Positions 42,946-52,018 of a DNA stretch of 64,000 bases are shown piece by piece. This stretch comes from Granulosicoccus sp036478565. GTDB taxonomy: Bacteria; Pseudomonadota; Gammaproteobacteria; Granulosicoccales; Granulosicoccaceae. The stretch is from NCBI GenBank assembly GCA_965224525.1, contig OZ245050.1:4774001-4838000 (forward strand), in the 5' to 3' direction. The notes under the pieces are model-generated. The model saw nothing but the letters and a program-made list of their open reading frames with translations, did not search any database and was not told where the DNA came from. Both the position numbers and the translations under genes were made by a program. Every line of letters starts with the position of its first letter. Within the stretch, counting starts at the first letter, position 1.

Positions 42946-44037
42946 ATGCCGCTTGTCGCCCACAATAACCTGCCCACTTTCGAACGTTTGCGACGTGAGG
43001 GACATCGGATATTGTCGCCTGAACGTGCAAAAGAACAAGACATCCGTAGTCTGCATGTGGGCTTGTTGAACATGATGCCGGATACAGCCTTGCATGCCAC
43101 GGAACGTCAATTTTTCCGGTTGGTGGGCTCAAGCAATCCTATATCGCAGTTTTACCTGTACCCGTTTACATTGGATGTGATTCCCAGAGCGTCCACAGCA
43201 CAAGCGCACATAGATCAGTTTTATGAGCCGTTATCGGAAATTAAATCGAAGGGCCTGGACGCCCTGATTATTACCGGCGCTAACGTGACGCAAGCAGACC
43301 TGTCTGCCGAAGTGTTCTGGGAACCACTGTCCGAGCTTATGAACTGGGCGCAGGAGAATGTGACATCAACTTTATGCTCCTGCCTGGCAACACATGCCGT
43401 ATTGCTGGCCAGGCATGGCGTGAAACGACGATCATTGAAAAAGAAATGCTGGGGTGTTTTTGAACACGAAGTGGTCAGGCCAGATCATCCGCTGGTAAGT
43501 GATGTGAATACACGTATGGCCGTACCGCATTCGCGCTTCAATGAGATTACGCGCCAGCAATTTGAGATGCAGGGGCTGCATGTGCTGATCGAAGGCAAGG
43601 AATGCGGCGTGCAGCTAGCTGTCAGCCCTGATGGTATTCGTACCGTGTTTTTCCAGGGGCATCCTGAGTATGATCGCATTAGCTTGCTGAAGGAGTATAA
43701 ACGTGAAGTGGGTTTGTATCTGGATAACAGACTGGATCGTTACCCGCCGATGCCTCGGTATTATTTCGATGGGCATGTGCAAGCCTTGCTCGACGAGTAC
43801 CGTTTGCGAGTCAAACTGGCGCGCAAGCGCGGCGAATCACCGCCGAATTTTCCGGAAGTACTGATTCGTGATCGCTTGCACAACACTTGGCATGATAGTG
43901 GTGAAGCACTCGTGGGTAACTGGATTGGACTCGTCTACCAGGTCACACATGCACACCGCAGTAAGCCGTTTATGCCAGGTATTGACCCGAATGATCCGCT
44001 GGGATGGTTGGCTGGAGACATGTCGAGGCTCACATAA
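42946..44037 (+). CDS. metA: Homoserine O-acyltransferase (MetA family)
   Basis: The product has 363 residues. It activates homoserine for methionine synthesis by acylating the hydroxyl group. The nucleophile is Cys146 in TLCSCLATHA, with His and Glu of FFQGHPEYDRISLLKEYKRE completing the active site; MPDTALHATERQFFRLVG and VPHSRFNEI are further family blocks. The region that decides between succinyl- and acetyl-CoA reads TGANVTQADL here, unlike the two reference forms I remember, so the acyl donor cannot be told. No SAM riboswitch is visible: the gene directly follows the ATPase gene. Confidence 0.93.
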   Translation: MPLVAHNNLPTFERLRREGHRILSPERAKEQDIRSLHVGLLNMMPDTALHATERQFFRLVGSSNPISQFYLYPFTLDVIPRASTAQAHIDQFYEPLSEIKSKGLDALIITGANVTQADLSAEVFWEPLSELMNWAQENVTSTLCSCLATHAVLLARHGVKRRSLKKKCWGVFEHEVVRPDHPLVSDVNTRMAVPHSRFNEITRQQFEMQGLHVLIEGKECGVQLAVSPDGIRTVFFQGHPEYDRISLLKEYKREVGLYLDNRLDRYPPMPRYYFDGHVQALLDEYRLRVKLARKRGESPPNFPEVLIRDRLHNTWHDSGEALVGNWIGLVYQVTHAHRSKPFMPGIDPNDPLGWLAGDMSRLT

Positions 44038-44195
44038 CTTGTCTATGAGTGTAGAGATTTCGGCGAATATTGCCGTAACAGCTATTGAACTGGAATAACT
44101 GGCACTACGTTATGTGTGAAACAAAACAAACCTGGCTATCAATTCTGCCGCTTGCCCGAGAGCAATCGCCTATTGATGCTACTGAGCAAAAGCAG

Positions 44196-46367
44196 ATGAT
44201 TCAGCCACTAATGTGGCTGCTTGTGTCGGCAATTTGCGTATTGGCTCCAATGCAGGCTGCTGCTCAATCTGCCATCCGGTTTGCTGATGAAACCGCTGAG
44301 TCGACGGACTATGCGATCACTGAGACACCCGCCTGGGTAAAGCCGACTACACCGTTTGATCCAGATCTTGAGGCTACGGGTGAGGACAGCCAGGGATACC
44401 ACAACCGATTGCTCGACTACCAGTTCAATGGCATCAAGAGTGGGCAAAGCAGCGTGTGGATGGCGGTTGAATACAAGCTGAACAATCGTTACGGCGTCGA
44501 GAACTACTCAAGCATAGAACTGGACTTCGACCCCACTTATGAGTTCCTGAACTTGCATGAAGTATCCGTGCTGCGCAAAGGCAAGGTTATCGACAAGCTG
44601 CCAAACTCGCAACGTGAGATTCTGCAACGTGAGTCGGAACTGGACGCTTTGATATACGATGGTACACACACGCTGGCGATCGTTCTGAATGATGTTCGTG
44701 TGGGTGATATCGTGCGTTATTCGTATTCGCTCGTTGGTGAAAACCCGATATTCCAGGGTTTGCGAGAAATGAGTGTCAACACCGAACGCTGGTCGTCTGT
44801 TGACCGACAATACTCACGGCTGTTGACTACCGAAGACCGGCCGTTTGTTCGTCGGATTCGCGGCGAGGGTGCGCCGGTTTCCAGGCAGGTAGTTGATGGC
44901 ATTGAAGAAACCATAGTCGATCAGCGCGGCATGCCAGAACTGGATTGGGAGGTGGATATTCCCAGTCGGCATTACGATCGTGGTCTTATGGTCTTCAGTG
45001 ATATTGGCTCCTGGCGTGATGTCGTTGACTGGGAATTACCGATGTACACACTTGAGTTGCCTGCAGACCCGCAGATTATTGAAGTGGCAGTTTCTATTCG
45101 TCAAGAACATATGGAAGATGCTGCACGAATTGGCGCCGCGCTTCACTGGGTACAGGATGAGGTGCGCTATTTTGGCGTCGAGTTGGGTGCCAACTCTCAC
45201 CGCCCATCCCTGCCTTCCGAAACGCTGGCGCGCCGGTTTGGAGATTGCAAGGACAAAACGCAATTGCTGATTGCGTTGTTGCATGAGCTCGGGTTCACCG
45301 CCGAACCAGCTTTGGTTAACTCCGATGCGTCGCTGGAGTCTGACGCCTATCCCTACCGCTTGCATGCCTTCGATCATGTCATTGTGCACCTGGAAATGGA
45401 CGGTCAGTCGCATTGGCTGGATCCGACCATTACCTATCAGCGTGGTGCCTTGGGCGAAACATCTGAGCCCGACTATGGTCGTGCGTTGATACTTGCAGAA
45501 AAGACTGAATCATTGACCGAAATGAACGCAGATGCTTCGGCACTGATTGTAAAAATAGACAAAACACTGGTGGTTCCTGCAACACCAGAAGCGGTGGCGA
45601 CTTTTGAAGTCAGTACACGCAAAGAAGGTCCGCTAGCTGATTCAATTCGACAGAAAATCGATAGCATGGGTTTGCGAAGCCTTGGCAAAGATTATGTTGA
45701 GTATTACCAGGACTGGTTTGACAGCATCGAAATGACTGCCCGACCAAGCTATACGGATACAGAGAAAAATCAGCTGACGCTGGTTGAGCAATACGAAGTT
45801 CGTGATTTCTGGATGAGCGATGAAAATGTCGATCGCTATCGTTGGTTGAATGCTGATGAAATCATGGGATACCTTGACAAGCCAGACGAAGCGCATAGCA
45901 GGCAATACGCGTATGCGGTGATACATCCATTGTTAATTGAAGAAAACTGGCATGTCTCCTTGCCATCGGCTCTGCGCATTGATGATCTCGAAGCCGAACT
46001 GATAACGCCGTGGTTTGAATTCAGCAAAAACTATGAGCTCAATGCATCTGGTACTGAGTTGAGTGTTTCCATGACATGGAAAACACTGGTAGACGAAATT
46101 CCCAAAGCCGATTTGCTTGCCTATTCAGAGGCCGTCGATGAGGTAGAAGACTTGGCCAGCCTTTATATCGAGGACATCCCATCGGAAGTTGCGTACGATG
46201 ATGTGACAGGCCTTTTTGACGGATCTGGACTTGATATGGATGAGTCGGTCAACCTGTACGGTGGTCTCGCAGGAAGTGCGGCTTTTATTGTGGCAATGGG
46301 TGTGCGCCGACAACGACGTCGCAATGCACAGAATGAATTGCAGCTGGAGCGTGAAGACCTGAGCTAG
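44196..46367 (+). CDS. DUF3857 and transglutaminase-like domain envelope protein
   Basis: The product has 723 residues from the ATG at 44196, chosen since it starts a signal peptide (MIQPLMWLLV, cleavage near AAA-QS); in-frame starts at 44085 (TTG) and 44112 would put 37 or 28 charged residues before it. An N-terminal DUF3857 beta region (about 55-240) is followed by a transglutaminase-like core (about 295-420) with Cys in RFGDCKDKTQLLIALL, His in HAFDHVIVHLEM and Asp in HWLDPTITY, so the triad is complete. A C-terminal membrane helix (YGGLAGSAAFIVAMGV) anchors it. Function is not known; a protease or protein cross-linking role in the envelope is inferred. Confidence 0.88.
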   Translation: MIQPLMWLLVSAICVLAPMQAAAQSAIRFADETAESTDYAITETPAWVKPTTPFDPDLEATGEDSQGYHNRLLDYQFNGIKSGQSSVWMAVEYKLNNRYGVENYSSIELDFDPTYEFLNLHEVSVLRKGKVIDKLPNSQREILQRESELDALIYDGTHTLAIVLNDVRVGDIVRYSYSLVGENPIFQGLREMSVNTERWSSVDRQYSRLLTTEDRPFVRRIRGEGAPVSRQVVDGIEETIVDQRGMPELDWEVDIPSRHYDRGLMVFSDIGSWRDVVDWELPMYTLELPADPQIIEVAVSIRQEHMEDAARIGAALHWVQDEVRYFGVELGANSHRPSLPSETLARRFGDCKDKTQLLIALLHELGFTAEPALVNSDASLESDAYPYRLHAFDHVIVHLEMDGQSHWLDPTITYQRGALGETSEPDYGRALILAEKTESLTEMNADASALIVKIDKTLVVPATPEAVATFEVSTRKEGPLADSIRQKIDSMGLRSLGKDYVEYYQDWFDSIEMTARPSYTDTEKNQLTLVEQYEVRDFWMSDENVDRYRWLNADEIMGYLDKPDEAHSRQYAYAVIHPLLIEENWHVSLPSALRIDDLEAELITPWFEFSKNYELNASGTELSVSMTWKTLVDEIPKADLLAYSEAVDEVEDLASLYIEDIPSEVAYDDVTGLFDGSGLDMDESVNLYGGLAGSAAFIVAMGVRRQRRRNAQNELQLEREDLS

Positions 46368-46686
46368 TGATTTTTTGGGCCTCGCATGTGTGATTGATGG
46401 TTCAAACCGGTGCCAGGTGGTCAGATTTTCATCGAAAAACTGCTTCGACTGAACGTGCAGTACGTTAGGCTAATGGGTGGTAGGGCGGCTACTATACTTT
46501 CCCGCCTGGTGGTCTATAGCCCTGTGCTCAGTACGCGCTGAATGTTAAAGGTTCCTCTGATCTATGTATGAAACAACGGATTGTCATGCCGCTTGCAGCA
46601 TCAGGCTAGAATACCGGCCTTAATATTGCCTGAAGTACCTTGTGTTCCTGGTGCCTTTGCTCCGGCAACAAAAACGGCGCAACACC
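46368..46686. other. Intergenic region before the Omp85-like gene
   Basis: The region holds 319 bases. No gene, hairpin with T-run or RNA gene is apparent. Confidence 0.55.
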
Positions 46687-48384
46687 ATGAGCAGACCACA
46701 GGGGGGGAATGACAGTCGCGGCACGCGATCAGGCATTGCCTATGCGTTCAGGTGGCTGATATTGCTGCCAGCCCTTGCAAGCGGGCAGTTGCAAGCCGCC
46801 GAGTGCCGGCCCTGGGTCGATTCAAAAACGCAGGCGCTGACGTTTGGCGATATCGCCGTCAATGTCGGTGACCTGTTTGATCCCGCACAAGCGCAAGAGC
46901 GCCACGGCATTCATCGACTGGGTAATGCCTTGCATTTTCGCTCGCGGGAAACAACCATTCTGCAGGCGCTGCCATTTCGGCGAGGCGATGACTTTTCATT
47001 GGCACTGATAGGTGAAGGTGAGCGAGCTCTGCGTGCCCGGCAATTTTTGCGTGATGCTCGCATTGTCCCGACCAGGCAATGTGGCAATGAAGTTGATGTT
47101 GAGGTGCGCACTGTTGACAACTGGACATTGACGCCGTCGATCTCGTACGGGACCGCAGGAGGCGTCAGCCGCTATATCGTGGAGCTGCAGGATTTGAACG
47201 TGCTCGGACTAGGCAAGGAACTGAAGCTACGGTTGCAGAAAATCGGCGGTGAAAGGGAGACGATCTTCGTTTACGGCGATAACAATGTTTTCGGCAGTCA
47301 GCATCGGCTACGGTTTGAGCTCAGCGATGCAGATGATGGCAAGCGCTACTTGCTGAAGACTGGTTTGCCGTTCAATTCGATCAACTCACTGTTTTCATGG
47401 TGGGTCACAGTTCGGGTTGAGGATGAATCGCTGGCACTTGCCGAGCTGTCTGAAGAAGGCAGCGAACAAGATTCGGTCGCTGGTTCCGCAAGCACGTCGT
47501 CCGTAGACCCGGAAGCGACGGTAAATTCAGGGTTAGTTGATCTGCATGGAGCAAGGAAAATGAGTAATTCAACAAACAGTTTCCTGCGACTGGGTCTGGG
47601 TCTGCGGTTCAGCCAGCAGGAAACAAGGTTGCCGGATGATGCGGCGACACCAGCTACCGGTTTTGATTACGAGGAGCATTATCCTTATCTGTACGCGCAC
47701 TGGAAACAACTGAACTGGGTTCAACGCAAAAATTATTTGGCTATGGGGTTTCTGGAAGATATAGATCTTGGTTATTCTGCAAGATTCGAGGCAGGTTTCA
47801 TACTGGGTGCTTTGGGTAATGACTACGAAGGGCTTAGGCTGTCATCAACCTTGACTAGAGGCTGGCAGTTCTCGGAAGCCGCACTGCACAACGTGTCATT
47901 GCAGTTGGTGAGTTACCTGGACGACAGAGAACAAGCCAGGCATTCTGAAATTGCTCGTTACCGGTACTTTCGCTGGTTGACGCCGATTGACCAGATAGAG
48001 TTGCAAGTGGTAGCCGGGAGCCGGCGCAGTTATTCGCCATTGCATGATTTTCGCCTGGGCGGTGAAGCCGGACTCAAAGGTTATCCCAAGGACTATCAGC
48101 AGGGGAATGAGCGAGTGGTTGCTGTGGCTGAGTACCGGCATGTCACCCGGTGGAACCCCTATCGGCTTGCGCATATCGGGTTTACCGGATTTGCGGAAGC
48201 GGGCCGTGTGACCAGCGACGACCGGACAGATGATGGCATCGCGGATATTGGGATTGGTCTGGTATTAGCGCCCACTCGGAGCTCGCAGTTCAATATTATG
48301 CGCATAGATATTGCGGTGCCGCTGGTTAGCGGGGAAGGTGTCGATGATTATCAGCTGTTTGTCGGTACTCGGTTGGTTTACTAA
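46687..48384 (+). CDS. Omp85/BamA-like outer-membrane protein (surface antigen family)
   Basis: The product has 565 residues from the ATG at 46687; an in-frame start at 46642 lacks support. A signal peptide (cleavage near LQA-AE) is followed by a POTRA-like region (about 70-145: FRSRETTILQALPFRRGDDF, DARIVPTRQCGNEVDVEVRT) and a 16-strand-type barrel region with many alternating hydrophobic strands (WTLTPSISYGTAGGVSRYIV). The Omp85 signature is present near the end: FRLGGEAGLKGYPKDYQQGN, and the protein ends in an aromatic residue (LVY). It is smaller than BamA or TamA. A role in outer-membrane protein insertion or secretion is inferred from the fold only. Confidence 0.85.
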   Translation: MSRPQGGNDSRGTRSGIAYAFRWLILLPALASGQLQAAECRPWVDSKTQALTFGDIAVNVGDLFDPAQAQERHGIHRLGNALHFRSRETTILQALPFRRGDDFSLALIGEGERALRARQFLRDARIVPTRQCGNEVDVEVRTVDNWTLTPSISYGTAGGVSRYIVELQDLNVLGLGKELKLRLQKIGGERETIFVYGDNNVFGSQHRLRFELSDADDGKRYLLKTGLPFNSINSLFSWWVTVRVEDESLALAELSEEGSEQDSVAGSASTSSVDPEATVNSGLVDLHGARKMSNSTNSFLRLGLGLRFSQQETRLPDDAATPATGFDYEEHYPYLYAHWKQLNWVQRKNYLAMGFLEDIDLGYSARFEAGFILGALGNDYEGLRLSSTLTRGWQFSEAALHNVSLQLVSYLDDREQARHSEIARYRYFRWLTPIDQIELQVVAGSRRSYSPLHDFRLGGEAGLKGYPKDYQQGNERVVAVAEYRHVTRWNPYRLAHIGFTGFAEAGRVTSDDRTDDGIADIGIGLVLAPTRSSQFNIMRIDIAVPLVSGEGVDDYQLFVGTRLVY

Positions 48385-48620
48385 CTGGGCCAGGAGCCCG
48401 TGCGATGGAGTCTTCAATCGCTTGCACTTCTAGCCTGGATTATTTATGAAAACGCTGAATTCTCACTTATCCCCGGATCGCTGCTTTCTCAGCGAATTTT
48501 ACTCACTCGGAAATACAGTCCGTATTTCGCCAGGCCACGTACGGTTCATACGAAAAATCCACTGAGAAAACAGCGGTCCGGGTTCGTCGTGACAATCCGA
48601 CATTTCATGAATAGTCCAGG

Positions 48621-49403
48621 CTAACCGAGTTCCAGGCAGGGTATGTGATTTGTGCGTTGTTCTGCTGCAATAAAACTTGCGTACGGAGAAACATATTGGG
48701 CACGACCGTTAATGAAAGCAATCAGTTCAAGGTGTAAATGGAAAGTCGTGTTGTTGCCGCCAAAATCGTCATAGTAGTAGCCGATTAGCTGACCTTTTTT
48801 TACAAAATCGCCAAGCTCTATTGGTAGAGTGCGCATGTTCATGTGCAGATATCTGAACTTTGAATTTGCCGGGTCGTCTGGCTTTAGGTCGACCGTATAG
48901 CTGCCAATATACGATATGCGCCCGTTGGCGGTTGCGACGATGGGAATGATATTGGCGACCTCTGGTGCGGCGCCGTTACCGATGGCGCGTTTGGCGTTGC
49001 GTAGTAGCAGGCAGGTTTCATGCGTGCCGGCATTGATGTCGATGCCTTGATGAATTGTTCGTTTGGGGCAGTTGTATGAGTCTCGGTTGGCGCTGCGTGT
49101 TTCGCAAAACGTATCCCGGTGCGGGTAGTTGAAATTATTCGCAGCGCATTCGTCACCGTTAGCAGAGCCAGAACCGCCGGGGTTATAAATCTGACTTTTT
49201 GCAATGGCACGAGTGCGTACAAACGGGCTGGCGATATTTTCAGCCCAGAGGGTCGCGTCATTAACACCGGTGCCGGTGCCAGGGATCAGGTTGCCAGAGG
49301 AGAAATAGCTGCAATCACCGGGCAGGAAAATTGATGAGTCGTCATTGTCCGATGAGGAGCATGCAACAAACAGGCTGGTCAGCGTCAGTAGCACCCACCT
49401 CAT
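48621..49403 (-). CDS. M23 (LytM-type) metallopeptidase lipoprotein
   Basis: The product has 260 residues. The lipobox is LFVAC with Cys15. A Cys-rich N-terminal region is followed by a LytM-type domain (about 115-250): the first zinc motif HQGIDI (His and Asp), YLHMN, and FHLHLEL (H-x-H), so the zinc ligands are all present. Family members cut peptidoglycan cross-bridges or regulate amidases. Several extra cysteines (CAANN, FCETRS, YNCPKR) suggest disulfides. The start overlaps the stop of the upstream unknown lipoprotein gene (ATGA at 49400-49403). Confidence 0.85.
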   Translation of the reverse strand: MRWVLLTLTSLFVACSSSDNDDSSIFLPGDCSYFSSGNLIPGTGTGVNDATLWAENIASPFVRTRAIAKSQIYNPGGSGSANGDECAANNFNYPHRDTFCETRSANRDSYNCPKRTIHQGIDINAGTHETCLLLRNAKRAIGNGAAPEVANIIPIVATANGRISYIGSYTVDLKPDDPANSKFRYLHMNMRTLPIELGDFVKKGQLIGYYYDDFGGNNTTFHLHLELIAFINGRAQYVSPYASFIAAEQRTNHIPCLELG

Positions 49404-50092
49404 TGGCGGGCATCAGCGGGTAGCTCTGCAATGCTCAGTGATTCGATGACATCCCTGACCATAGTTTCTGTCACGCAGGTTTCAACTGACGGGTGGTTAC
49501 ACATCAATTGTATGTAATAGAGCGCACCGTAGCGACCGATAGTGATTCCGCCACCACCACCTTCGATAAGCTGAAACTCGCCATCAAAATCCTCCGGTGT
49601 GTCGTCCTCACGGTGATCGGCAGTAACCATCATCGAATCAGTTGCGTCGATAACAATATCGATGCTGTCATTTTTCAGTACTGCGGTGTATCCATTAGCG
49701 CTGAGCAGGATGACGGGTTCGGAAAATTCAAGCTCTGCGGCTGCTGGTGAATTGGTCTGGATAGTTGTTGATGGCAGAAGCAGCGGCACGGCCAGGGCCG
49801 AGCCCAACTCGCCTTGATCCTGGCTCGGCATGCTTGAAGCTGAACCGAGAGGTTTAGGAAGAACGGTTGTGTTTTTGCCGTGAAAACGGTCAGCGTCGGC
49901 TCGTTCCCAGTTGATGTGTCTTTTTGTTACTGCTACCTGCGAGGAATTGTCGGCAATGCGAATTGACTGTGAGTCACCACCAACGGCTTGTGTTGCGGCA
50001 CAGGCAGAAACGACAGACAGCAACAATGCGGCGGTTATGCAACGGAACCATTGACCGACTTGTTTGAGTATGATTGTCAGAGTGTTTTCCAT
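49400..50092 (-). CDS. Probable lipoprotein of unknown function
   Basis: The product has 230 residues. A long N-terminal segment leads to a hydrophobic stretch ending in VVSACA, a possible lipobox at about residue 31. The mature part is a low-complexity linker to about 110, then a beta-rich domain (VILLSANGYTAVLKNDSIDI, DGEFQLIEGGGGGITIGRYG, two Cys near the end). No family is recognised. Translation is coupled to the M23 peptidase gene downstream, so the two proteins probably act together in the envelope. Confidence 0.75.
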   Translation of the reverse strand: MENTLTIILKQVGQWFRCITAALLLSVVSACAATQAVGGDSQSIRIADNSSQVAVTKRHINWERADADRFHGKNTTVLPKPLGSASSMPSQDQGELGSALAVPLLLPSTTIQTNSPAAAELEFSEPVILLSANGYTAVLKNDSIDIVIDATDSMMVTADHREDDTPEDFDGEFQLIEGGGGGITIGRYGALYYIQLMCNHPSVETCVTETMVRDVIESLSIAELPADARQ

Positions 50093-50164
50093 GTGGCCTT
50101 AAAAAACCGGTGGAGTGATGTATAGAAAACTGGCTGTCTTTGAAATTGCATATGAAAAAATAGA

Positions 50165-52018
50165 CTACATCACCAAATTCAACATCAGCAGACTGACGAC
50201 AAGAAACAGGATGGTCATGATGCCTCCAGCGCGCATGAAATCGACAACCTGATAACCGCCAGGTCCCATCAATAATGCATTGACCTGGTGAGTGGGAATC
50301 AGAAACGAATTTGACGTAGAGATTGCGACGGTCAGTGCAAACACTGCAGGGTCAGCACCAACTGCGATTGCTATGTTGACCGCTAGTGGTACCAGTAGCA
50401 CGGTCGCACCGATGTTCGACATGACCAGAGTGAAAAACGTTGCCAACCCAGCGATGACAACCTGTAATCCCCAGATGGGTACATCGCCCACCATTGACAG
50501 AATTTGCTGTGCGATCCAGGCAGCCGTGCCGGTCTGATCCACTGCTATGCCCAGTGGAATCAGGCTGGCCAGTAAAAATACGGTTTGCCAGCTAACAGCG
50601 TCGTAGGCTTCGTCAATAGTGAGTACACCGGAAATAATCATGCCGACAGCGCCAGTGAGCAGGGATATCGCGAGGCTGTCGGTCAGCAGAAACAGGACCA
50701 AGGCCAGTGAAAAAAAAGTGACTGCTTCCTTGATCTTGTTGTCGCGTAAATCTTCATACTTGACATCGGTTGCAATCACGAAATCCCGATTGCGTGAAAG
50801 TTTGTTCAAGTCACGCCAGCTAGCGTGTACGACCAGCGTGTCGCCAGCGTGTAGTATTTCGTCGCGAAAACCGCGCTTGATTACCTGCTCAAAGCGATAG
50901 ATTTGCAGTATGTTCGTGCCAAAGTTGCGCCGTGGTTTGATCTCTCCAATGGGCCTTCCGATCAGGCTGGAGCCAGGTGGAATGACAAGCTCGGCTATAC
51001 CGCCATGCTGAGCATTCAGAACGTCTGCAAAACGATCAGGTTCACCTTTCAGTTCCCAATGGTTTTCTGCGCAGAATGCTTCGATTTGGTGGTGGTCGCC
51101 CATCAGACCAAGGCGGGTATTAACCCAGATCATCTCTTCACGATCAGGCGGCACCTTAACGACGTCGCCACTGAAGAGTGCCAGAATCATGGGTATGCCC
51201 GGATGGTTCTCCTCAGCTTGATGTAAGGTCATCCCGACTTGCTGGCTATCATAGGTAACGCGCGCCTCCATCAGCTCGCCCTTAATGCCATAAAGTTTTT
51301 CGAAGTAGTCCGAGGTGCGTGACGTGCGGCTTTTATCGTTGCTGCTTATCCGAGGTAGTACGAATTTGCCAGCGAGCACAAAATATACAATGCCGGTTAT
51401 GACCAGGGCCAGGCCAATGGGTGTAACAGAGAACAGTCCGAACGTTTCCATTTGCTGATCTGCGGGCAATGTCTTGTTCGAAGACAGCAAAAGATCATTC
51501 AGCAAAATCAACGGGCTTGAACCGATCATGGTGACTGTGCCGCCAAGGATGGCGCAGAAACCCATCGGCATCAACAAGCGGGACATTGGGATTTCAGTGC
51601 GTGAGGATATGCGACTGACGACCGGCAGGAAAAGGGCGGCCGCCCCGATGTTCTGCATGAAGCTCGAGATAAAAGCAGCAGTGCCAGAGACCAGTGGGAT
51701 GATGCGTTTTTCGGTTTTGCCACCGCGCTTCAGAATCAGGGCTGCAAGTTTGCCCATCAGACCGGTCTTGTCGAGGCCGGCACCGATGATCATGACGGCA
51801 ATCACCGAGATCACGGCATTACTGGAGAAGCCTGAAAAAAGATCATCGCGCGAGATAAGCGGTTCGATAACAGGCACCATTGTGCTCAGGCCCAGCAATA
51901 CCATCACCACAATGGCTGCGACATCGACACGCAGGATTTCGAAAGCAAATAGGATAATGGTGACGCCCAGCAAACCGAGCATCACCATCATTTCAACGGT
52001 CAGTGTCAGTGTTTCCAT
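50165..52018 (-). CDS. SLC13-type permease with TrkA-C domains
   Basis: The product has 617 residues from the ATG at 52018 whose A is the last base of the trmB stop (TGATG). It is an inner-membrane ion-transporter-superfamily protein: two hydrophobic halves (about 1-205 and 405-617) flank two cytosolic TrkA-C/RCK-C domains (about 215-385; ELVIPPGSSLIGRPIGEI, ETLVVHASWRDLNKL-like block). Sodium-dicarboxylate/sulfate family motifs are seen in SSNAVISVIAVMIIGAGLDK, SFMQNIGAAALFLPVVSR and VMSNIGATVLLVPLAVNI. Similar proteins carry sulfate or thiosulfate, but the substrate cannot be told from the sequence. Confidence 0.9.
   Translation of the reverse strand: METLTLTVEMMVMLGLLGVTIILFAFEILRVDVAAIVVMVLLGLSTMVPVIEPLISRDDLFSGFSSNAVISVIAVMIIGAGLDKTGLMGKLAALILKRGGKTEKRIIPLVSGTAAFISSFMQNIGAAALFLPVVSRISSRTEIPMSRLLMPMGFCAILGGTVTMIGSSPLILLNDLLLSSNKTLPADQQMETFGLFSVTPIGLALVITGIVYFVLAGKFVLPRISSNDKSRTSRTSDYFEKLYGIKGELMEARVTYDSQQVGMTLHQAEENHPGIPMILALFSGDVVKVPPDREEMIWVNTRLGLMGDHHQIEAFCAENHWELKGEPDRFADVLNAQHGGIAELVIPPGSSLIGRPIGEIKPRRNFGTNILQIYRFEQVIKRGFRDEILHAGDTLVVHASWRDLNKLSRNRDFVIATDVKYEDLRDNKIKEAVTFFSLALVLFLLTDSLAISLLTGAVGMIISGVLTIDEAYDAVSWQTVFLLASLIPLGIAVDQTGTAAWIAQQILSMVGDVPIWGLQVVIAGLATFFTLVMSNIGATVLLVPLAVNIAIAVGADPAVFALTVAISTSNSFLIPTHQVNALLMGPGGYQVVDFMRAGGIMTILFLVVSLLMLNLVM

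Noticed and set aside
42900..42946. A SAM riboswitch before metA
   Set aside because: Only five bases separate metA from the upstream gene.
46368..46686. A tRNA-like GGTTCAAA motif near 46397
   Set aside because: The flanking sequence cannot form an acceptor stem or the other arms of a tRNA.
48400..48624. A plus-strand frame of 74 codons after the Omp85-like gene
   Set aside because: No ribosome site, no signature and a poor composition; it is more likely non-coding.
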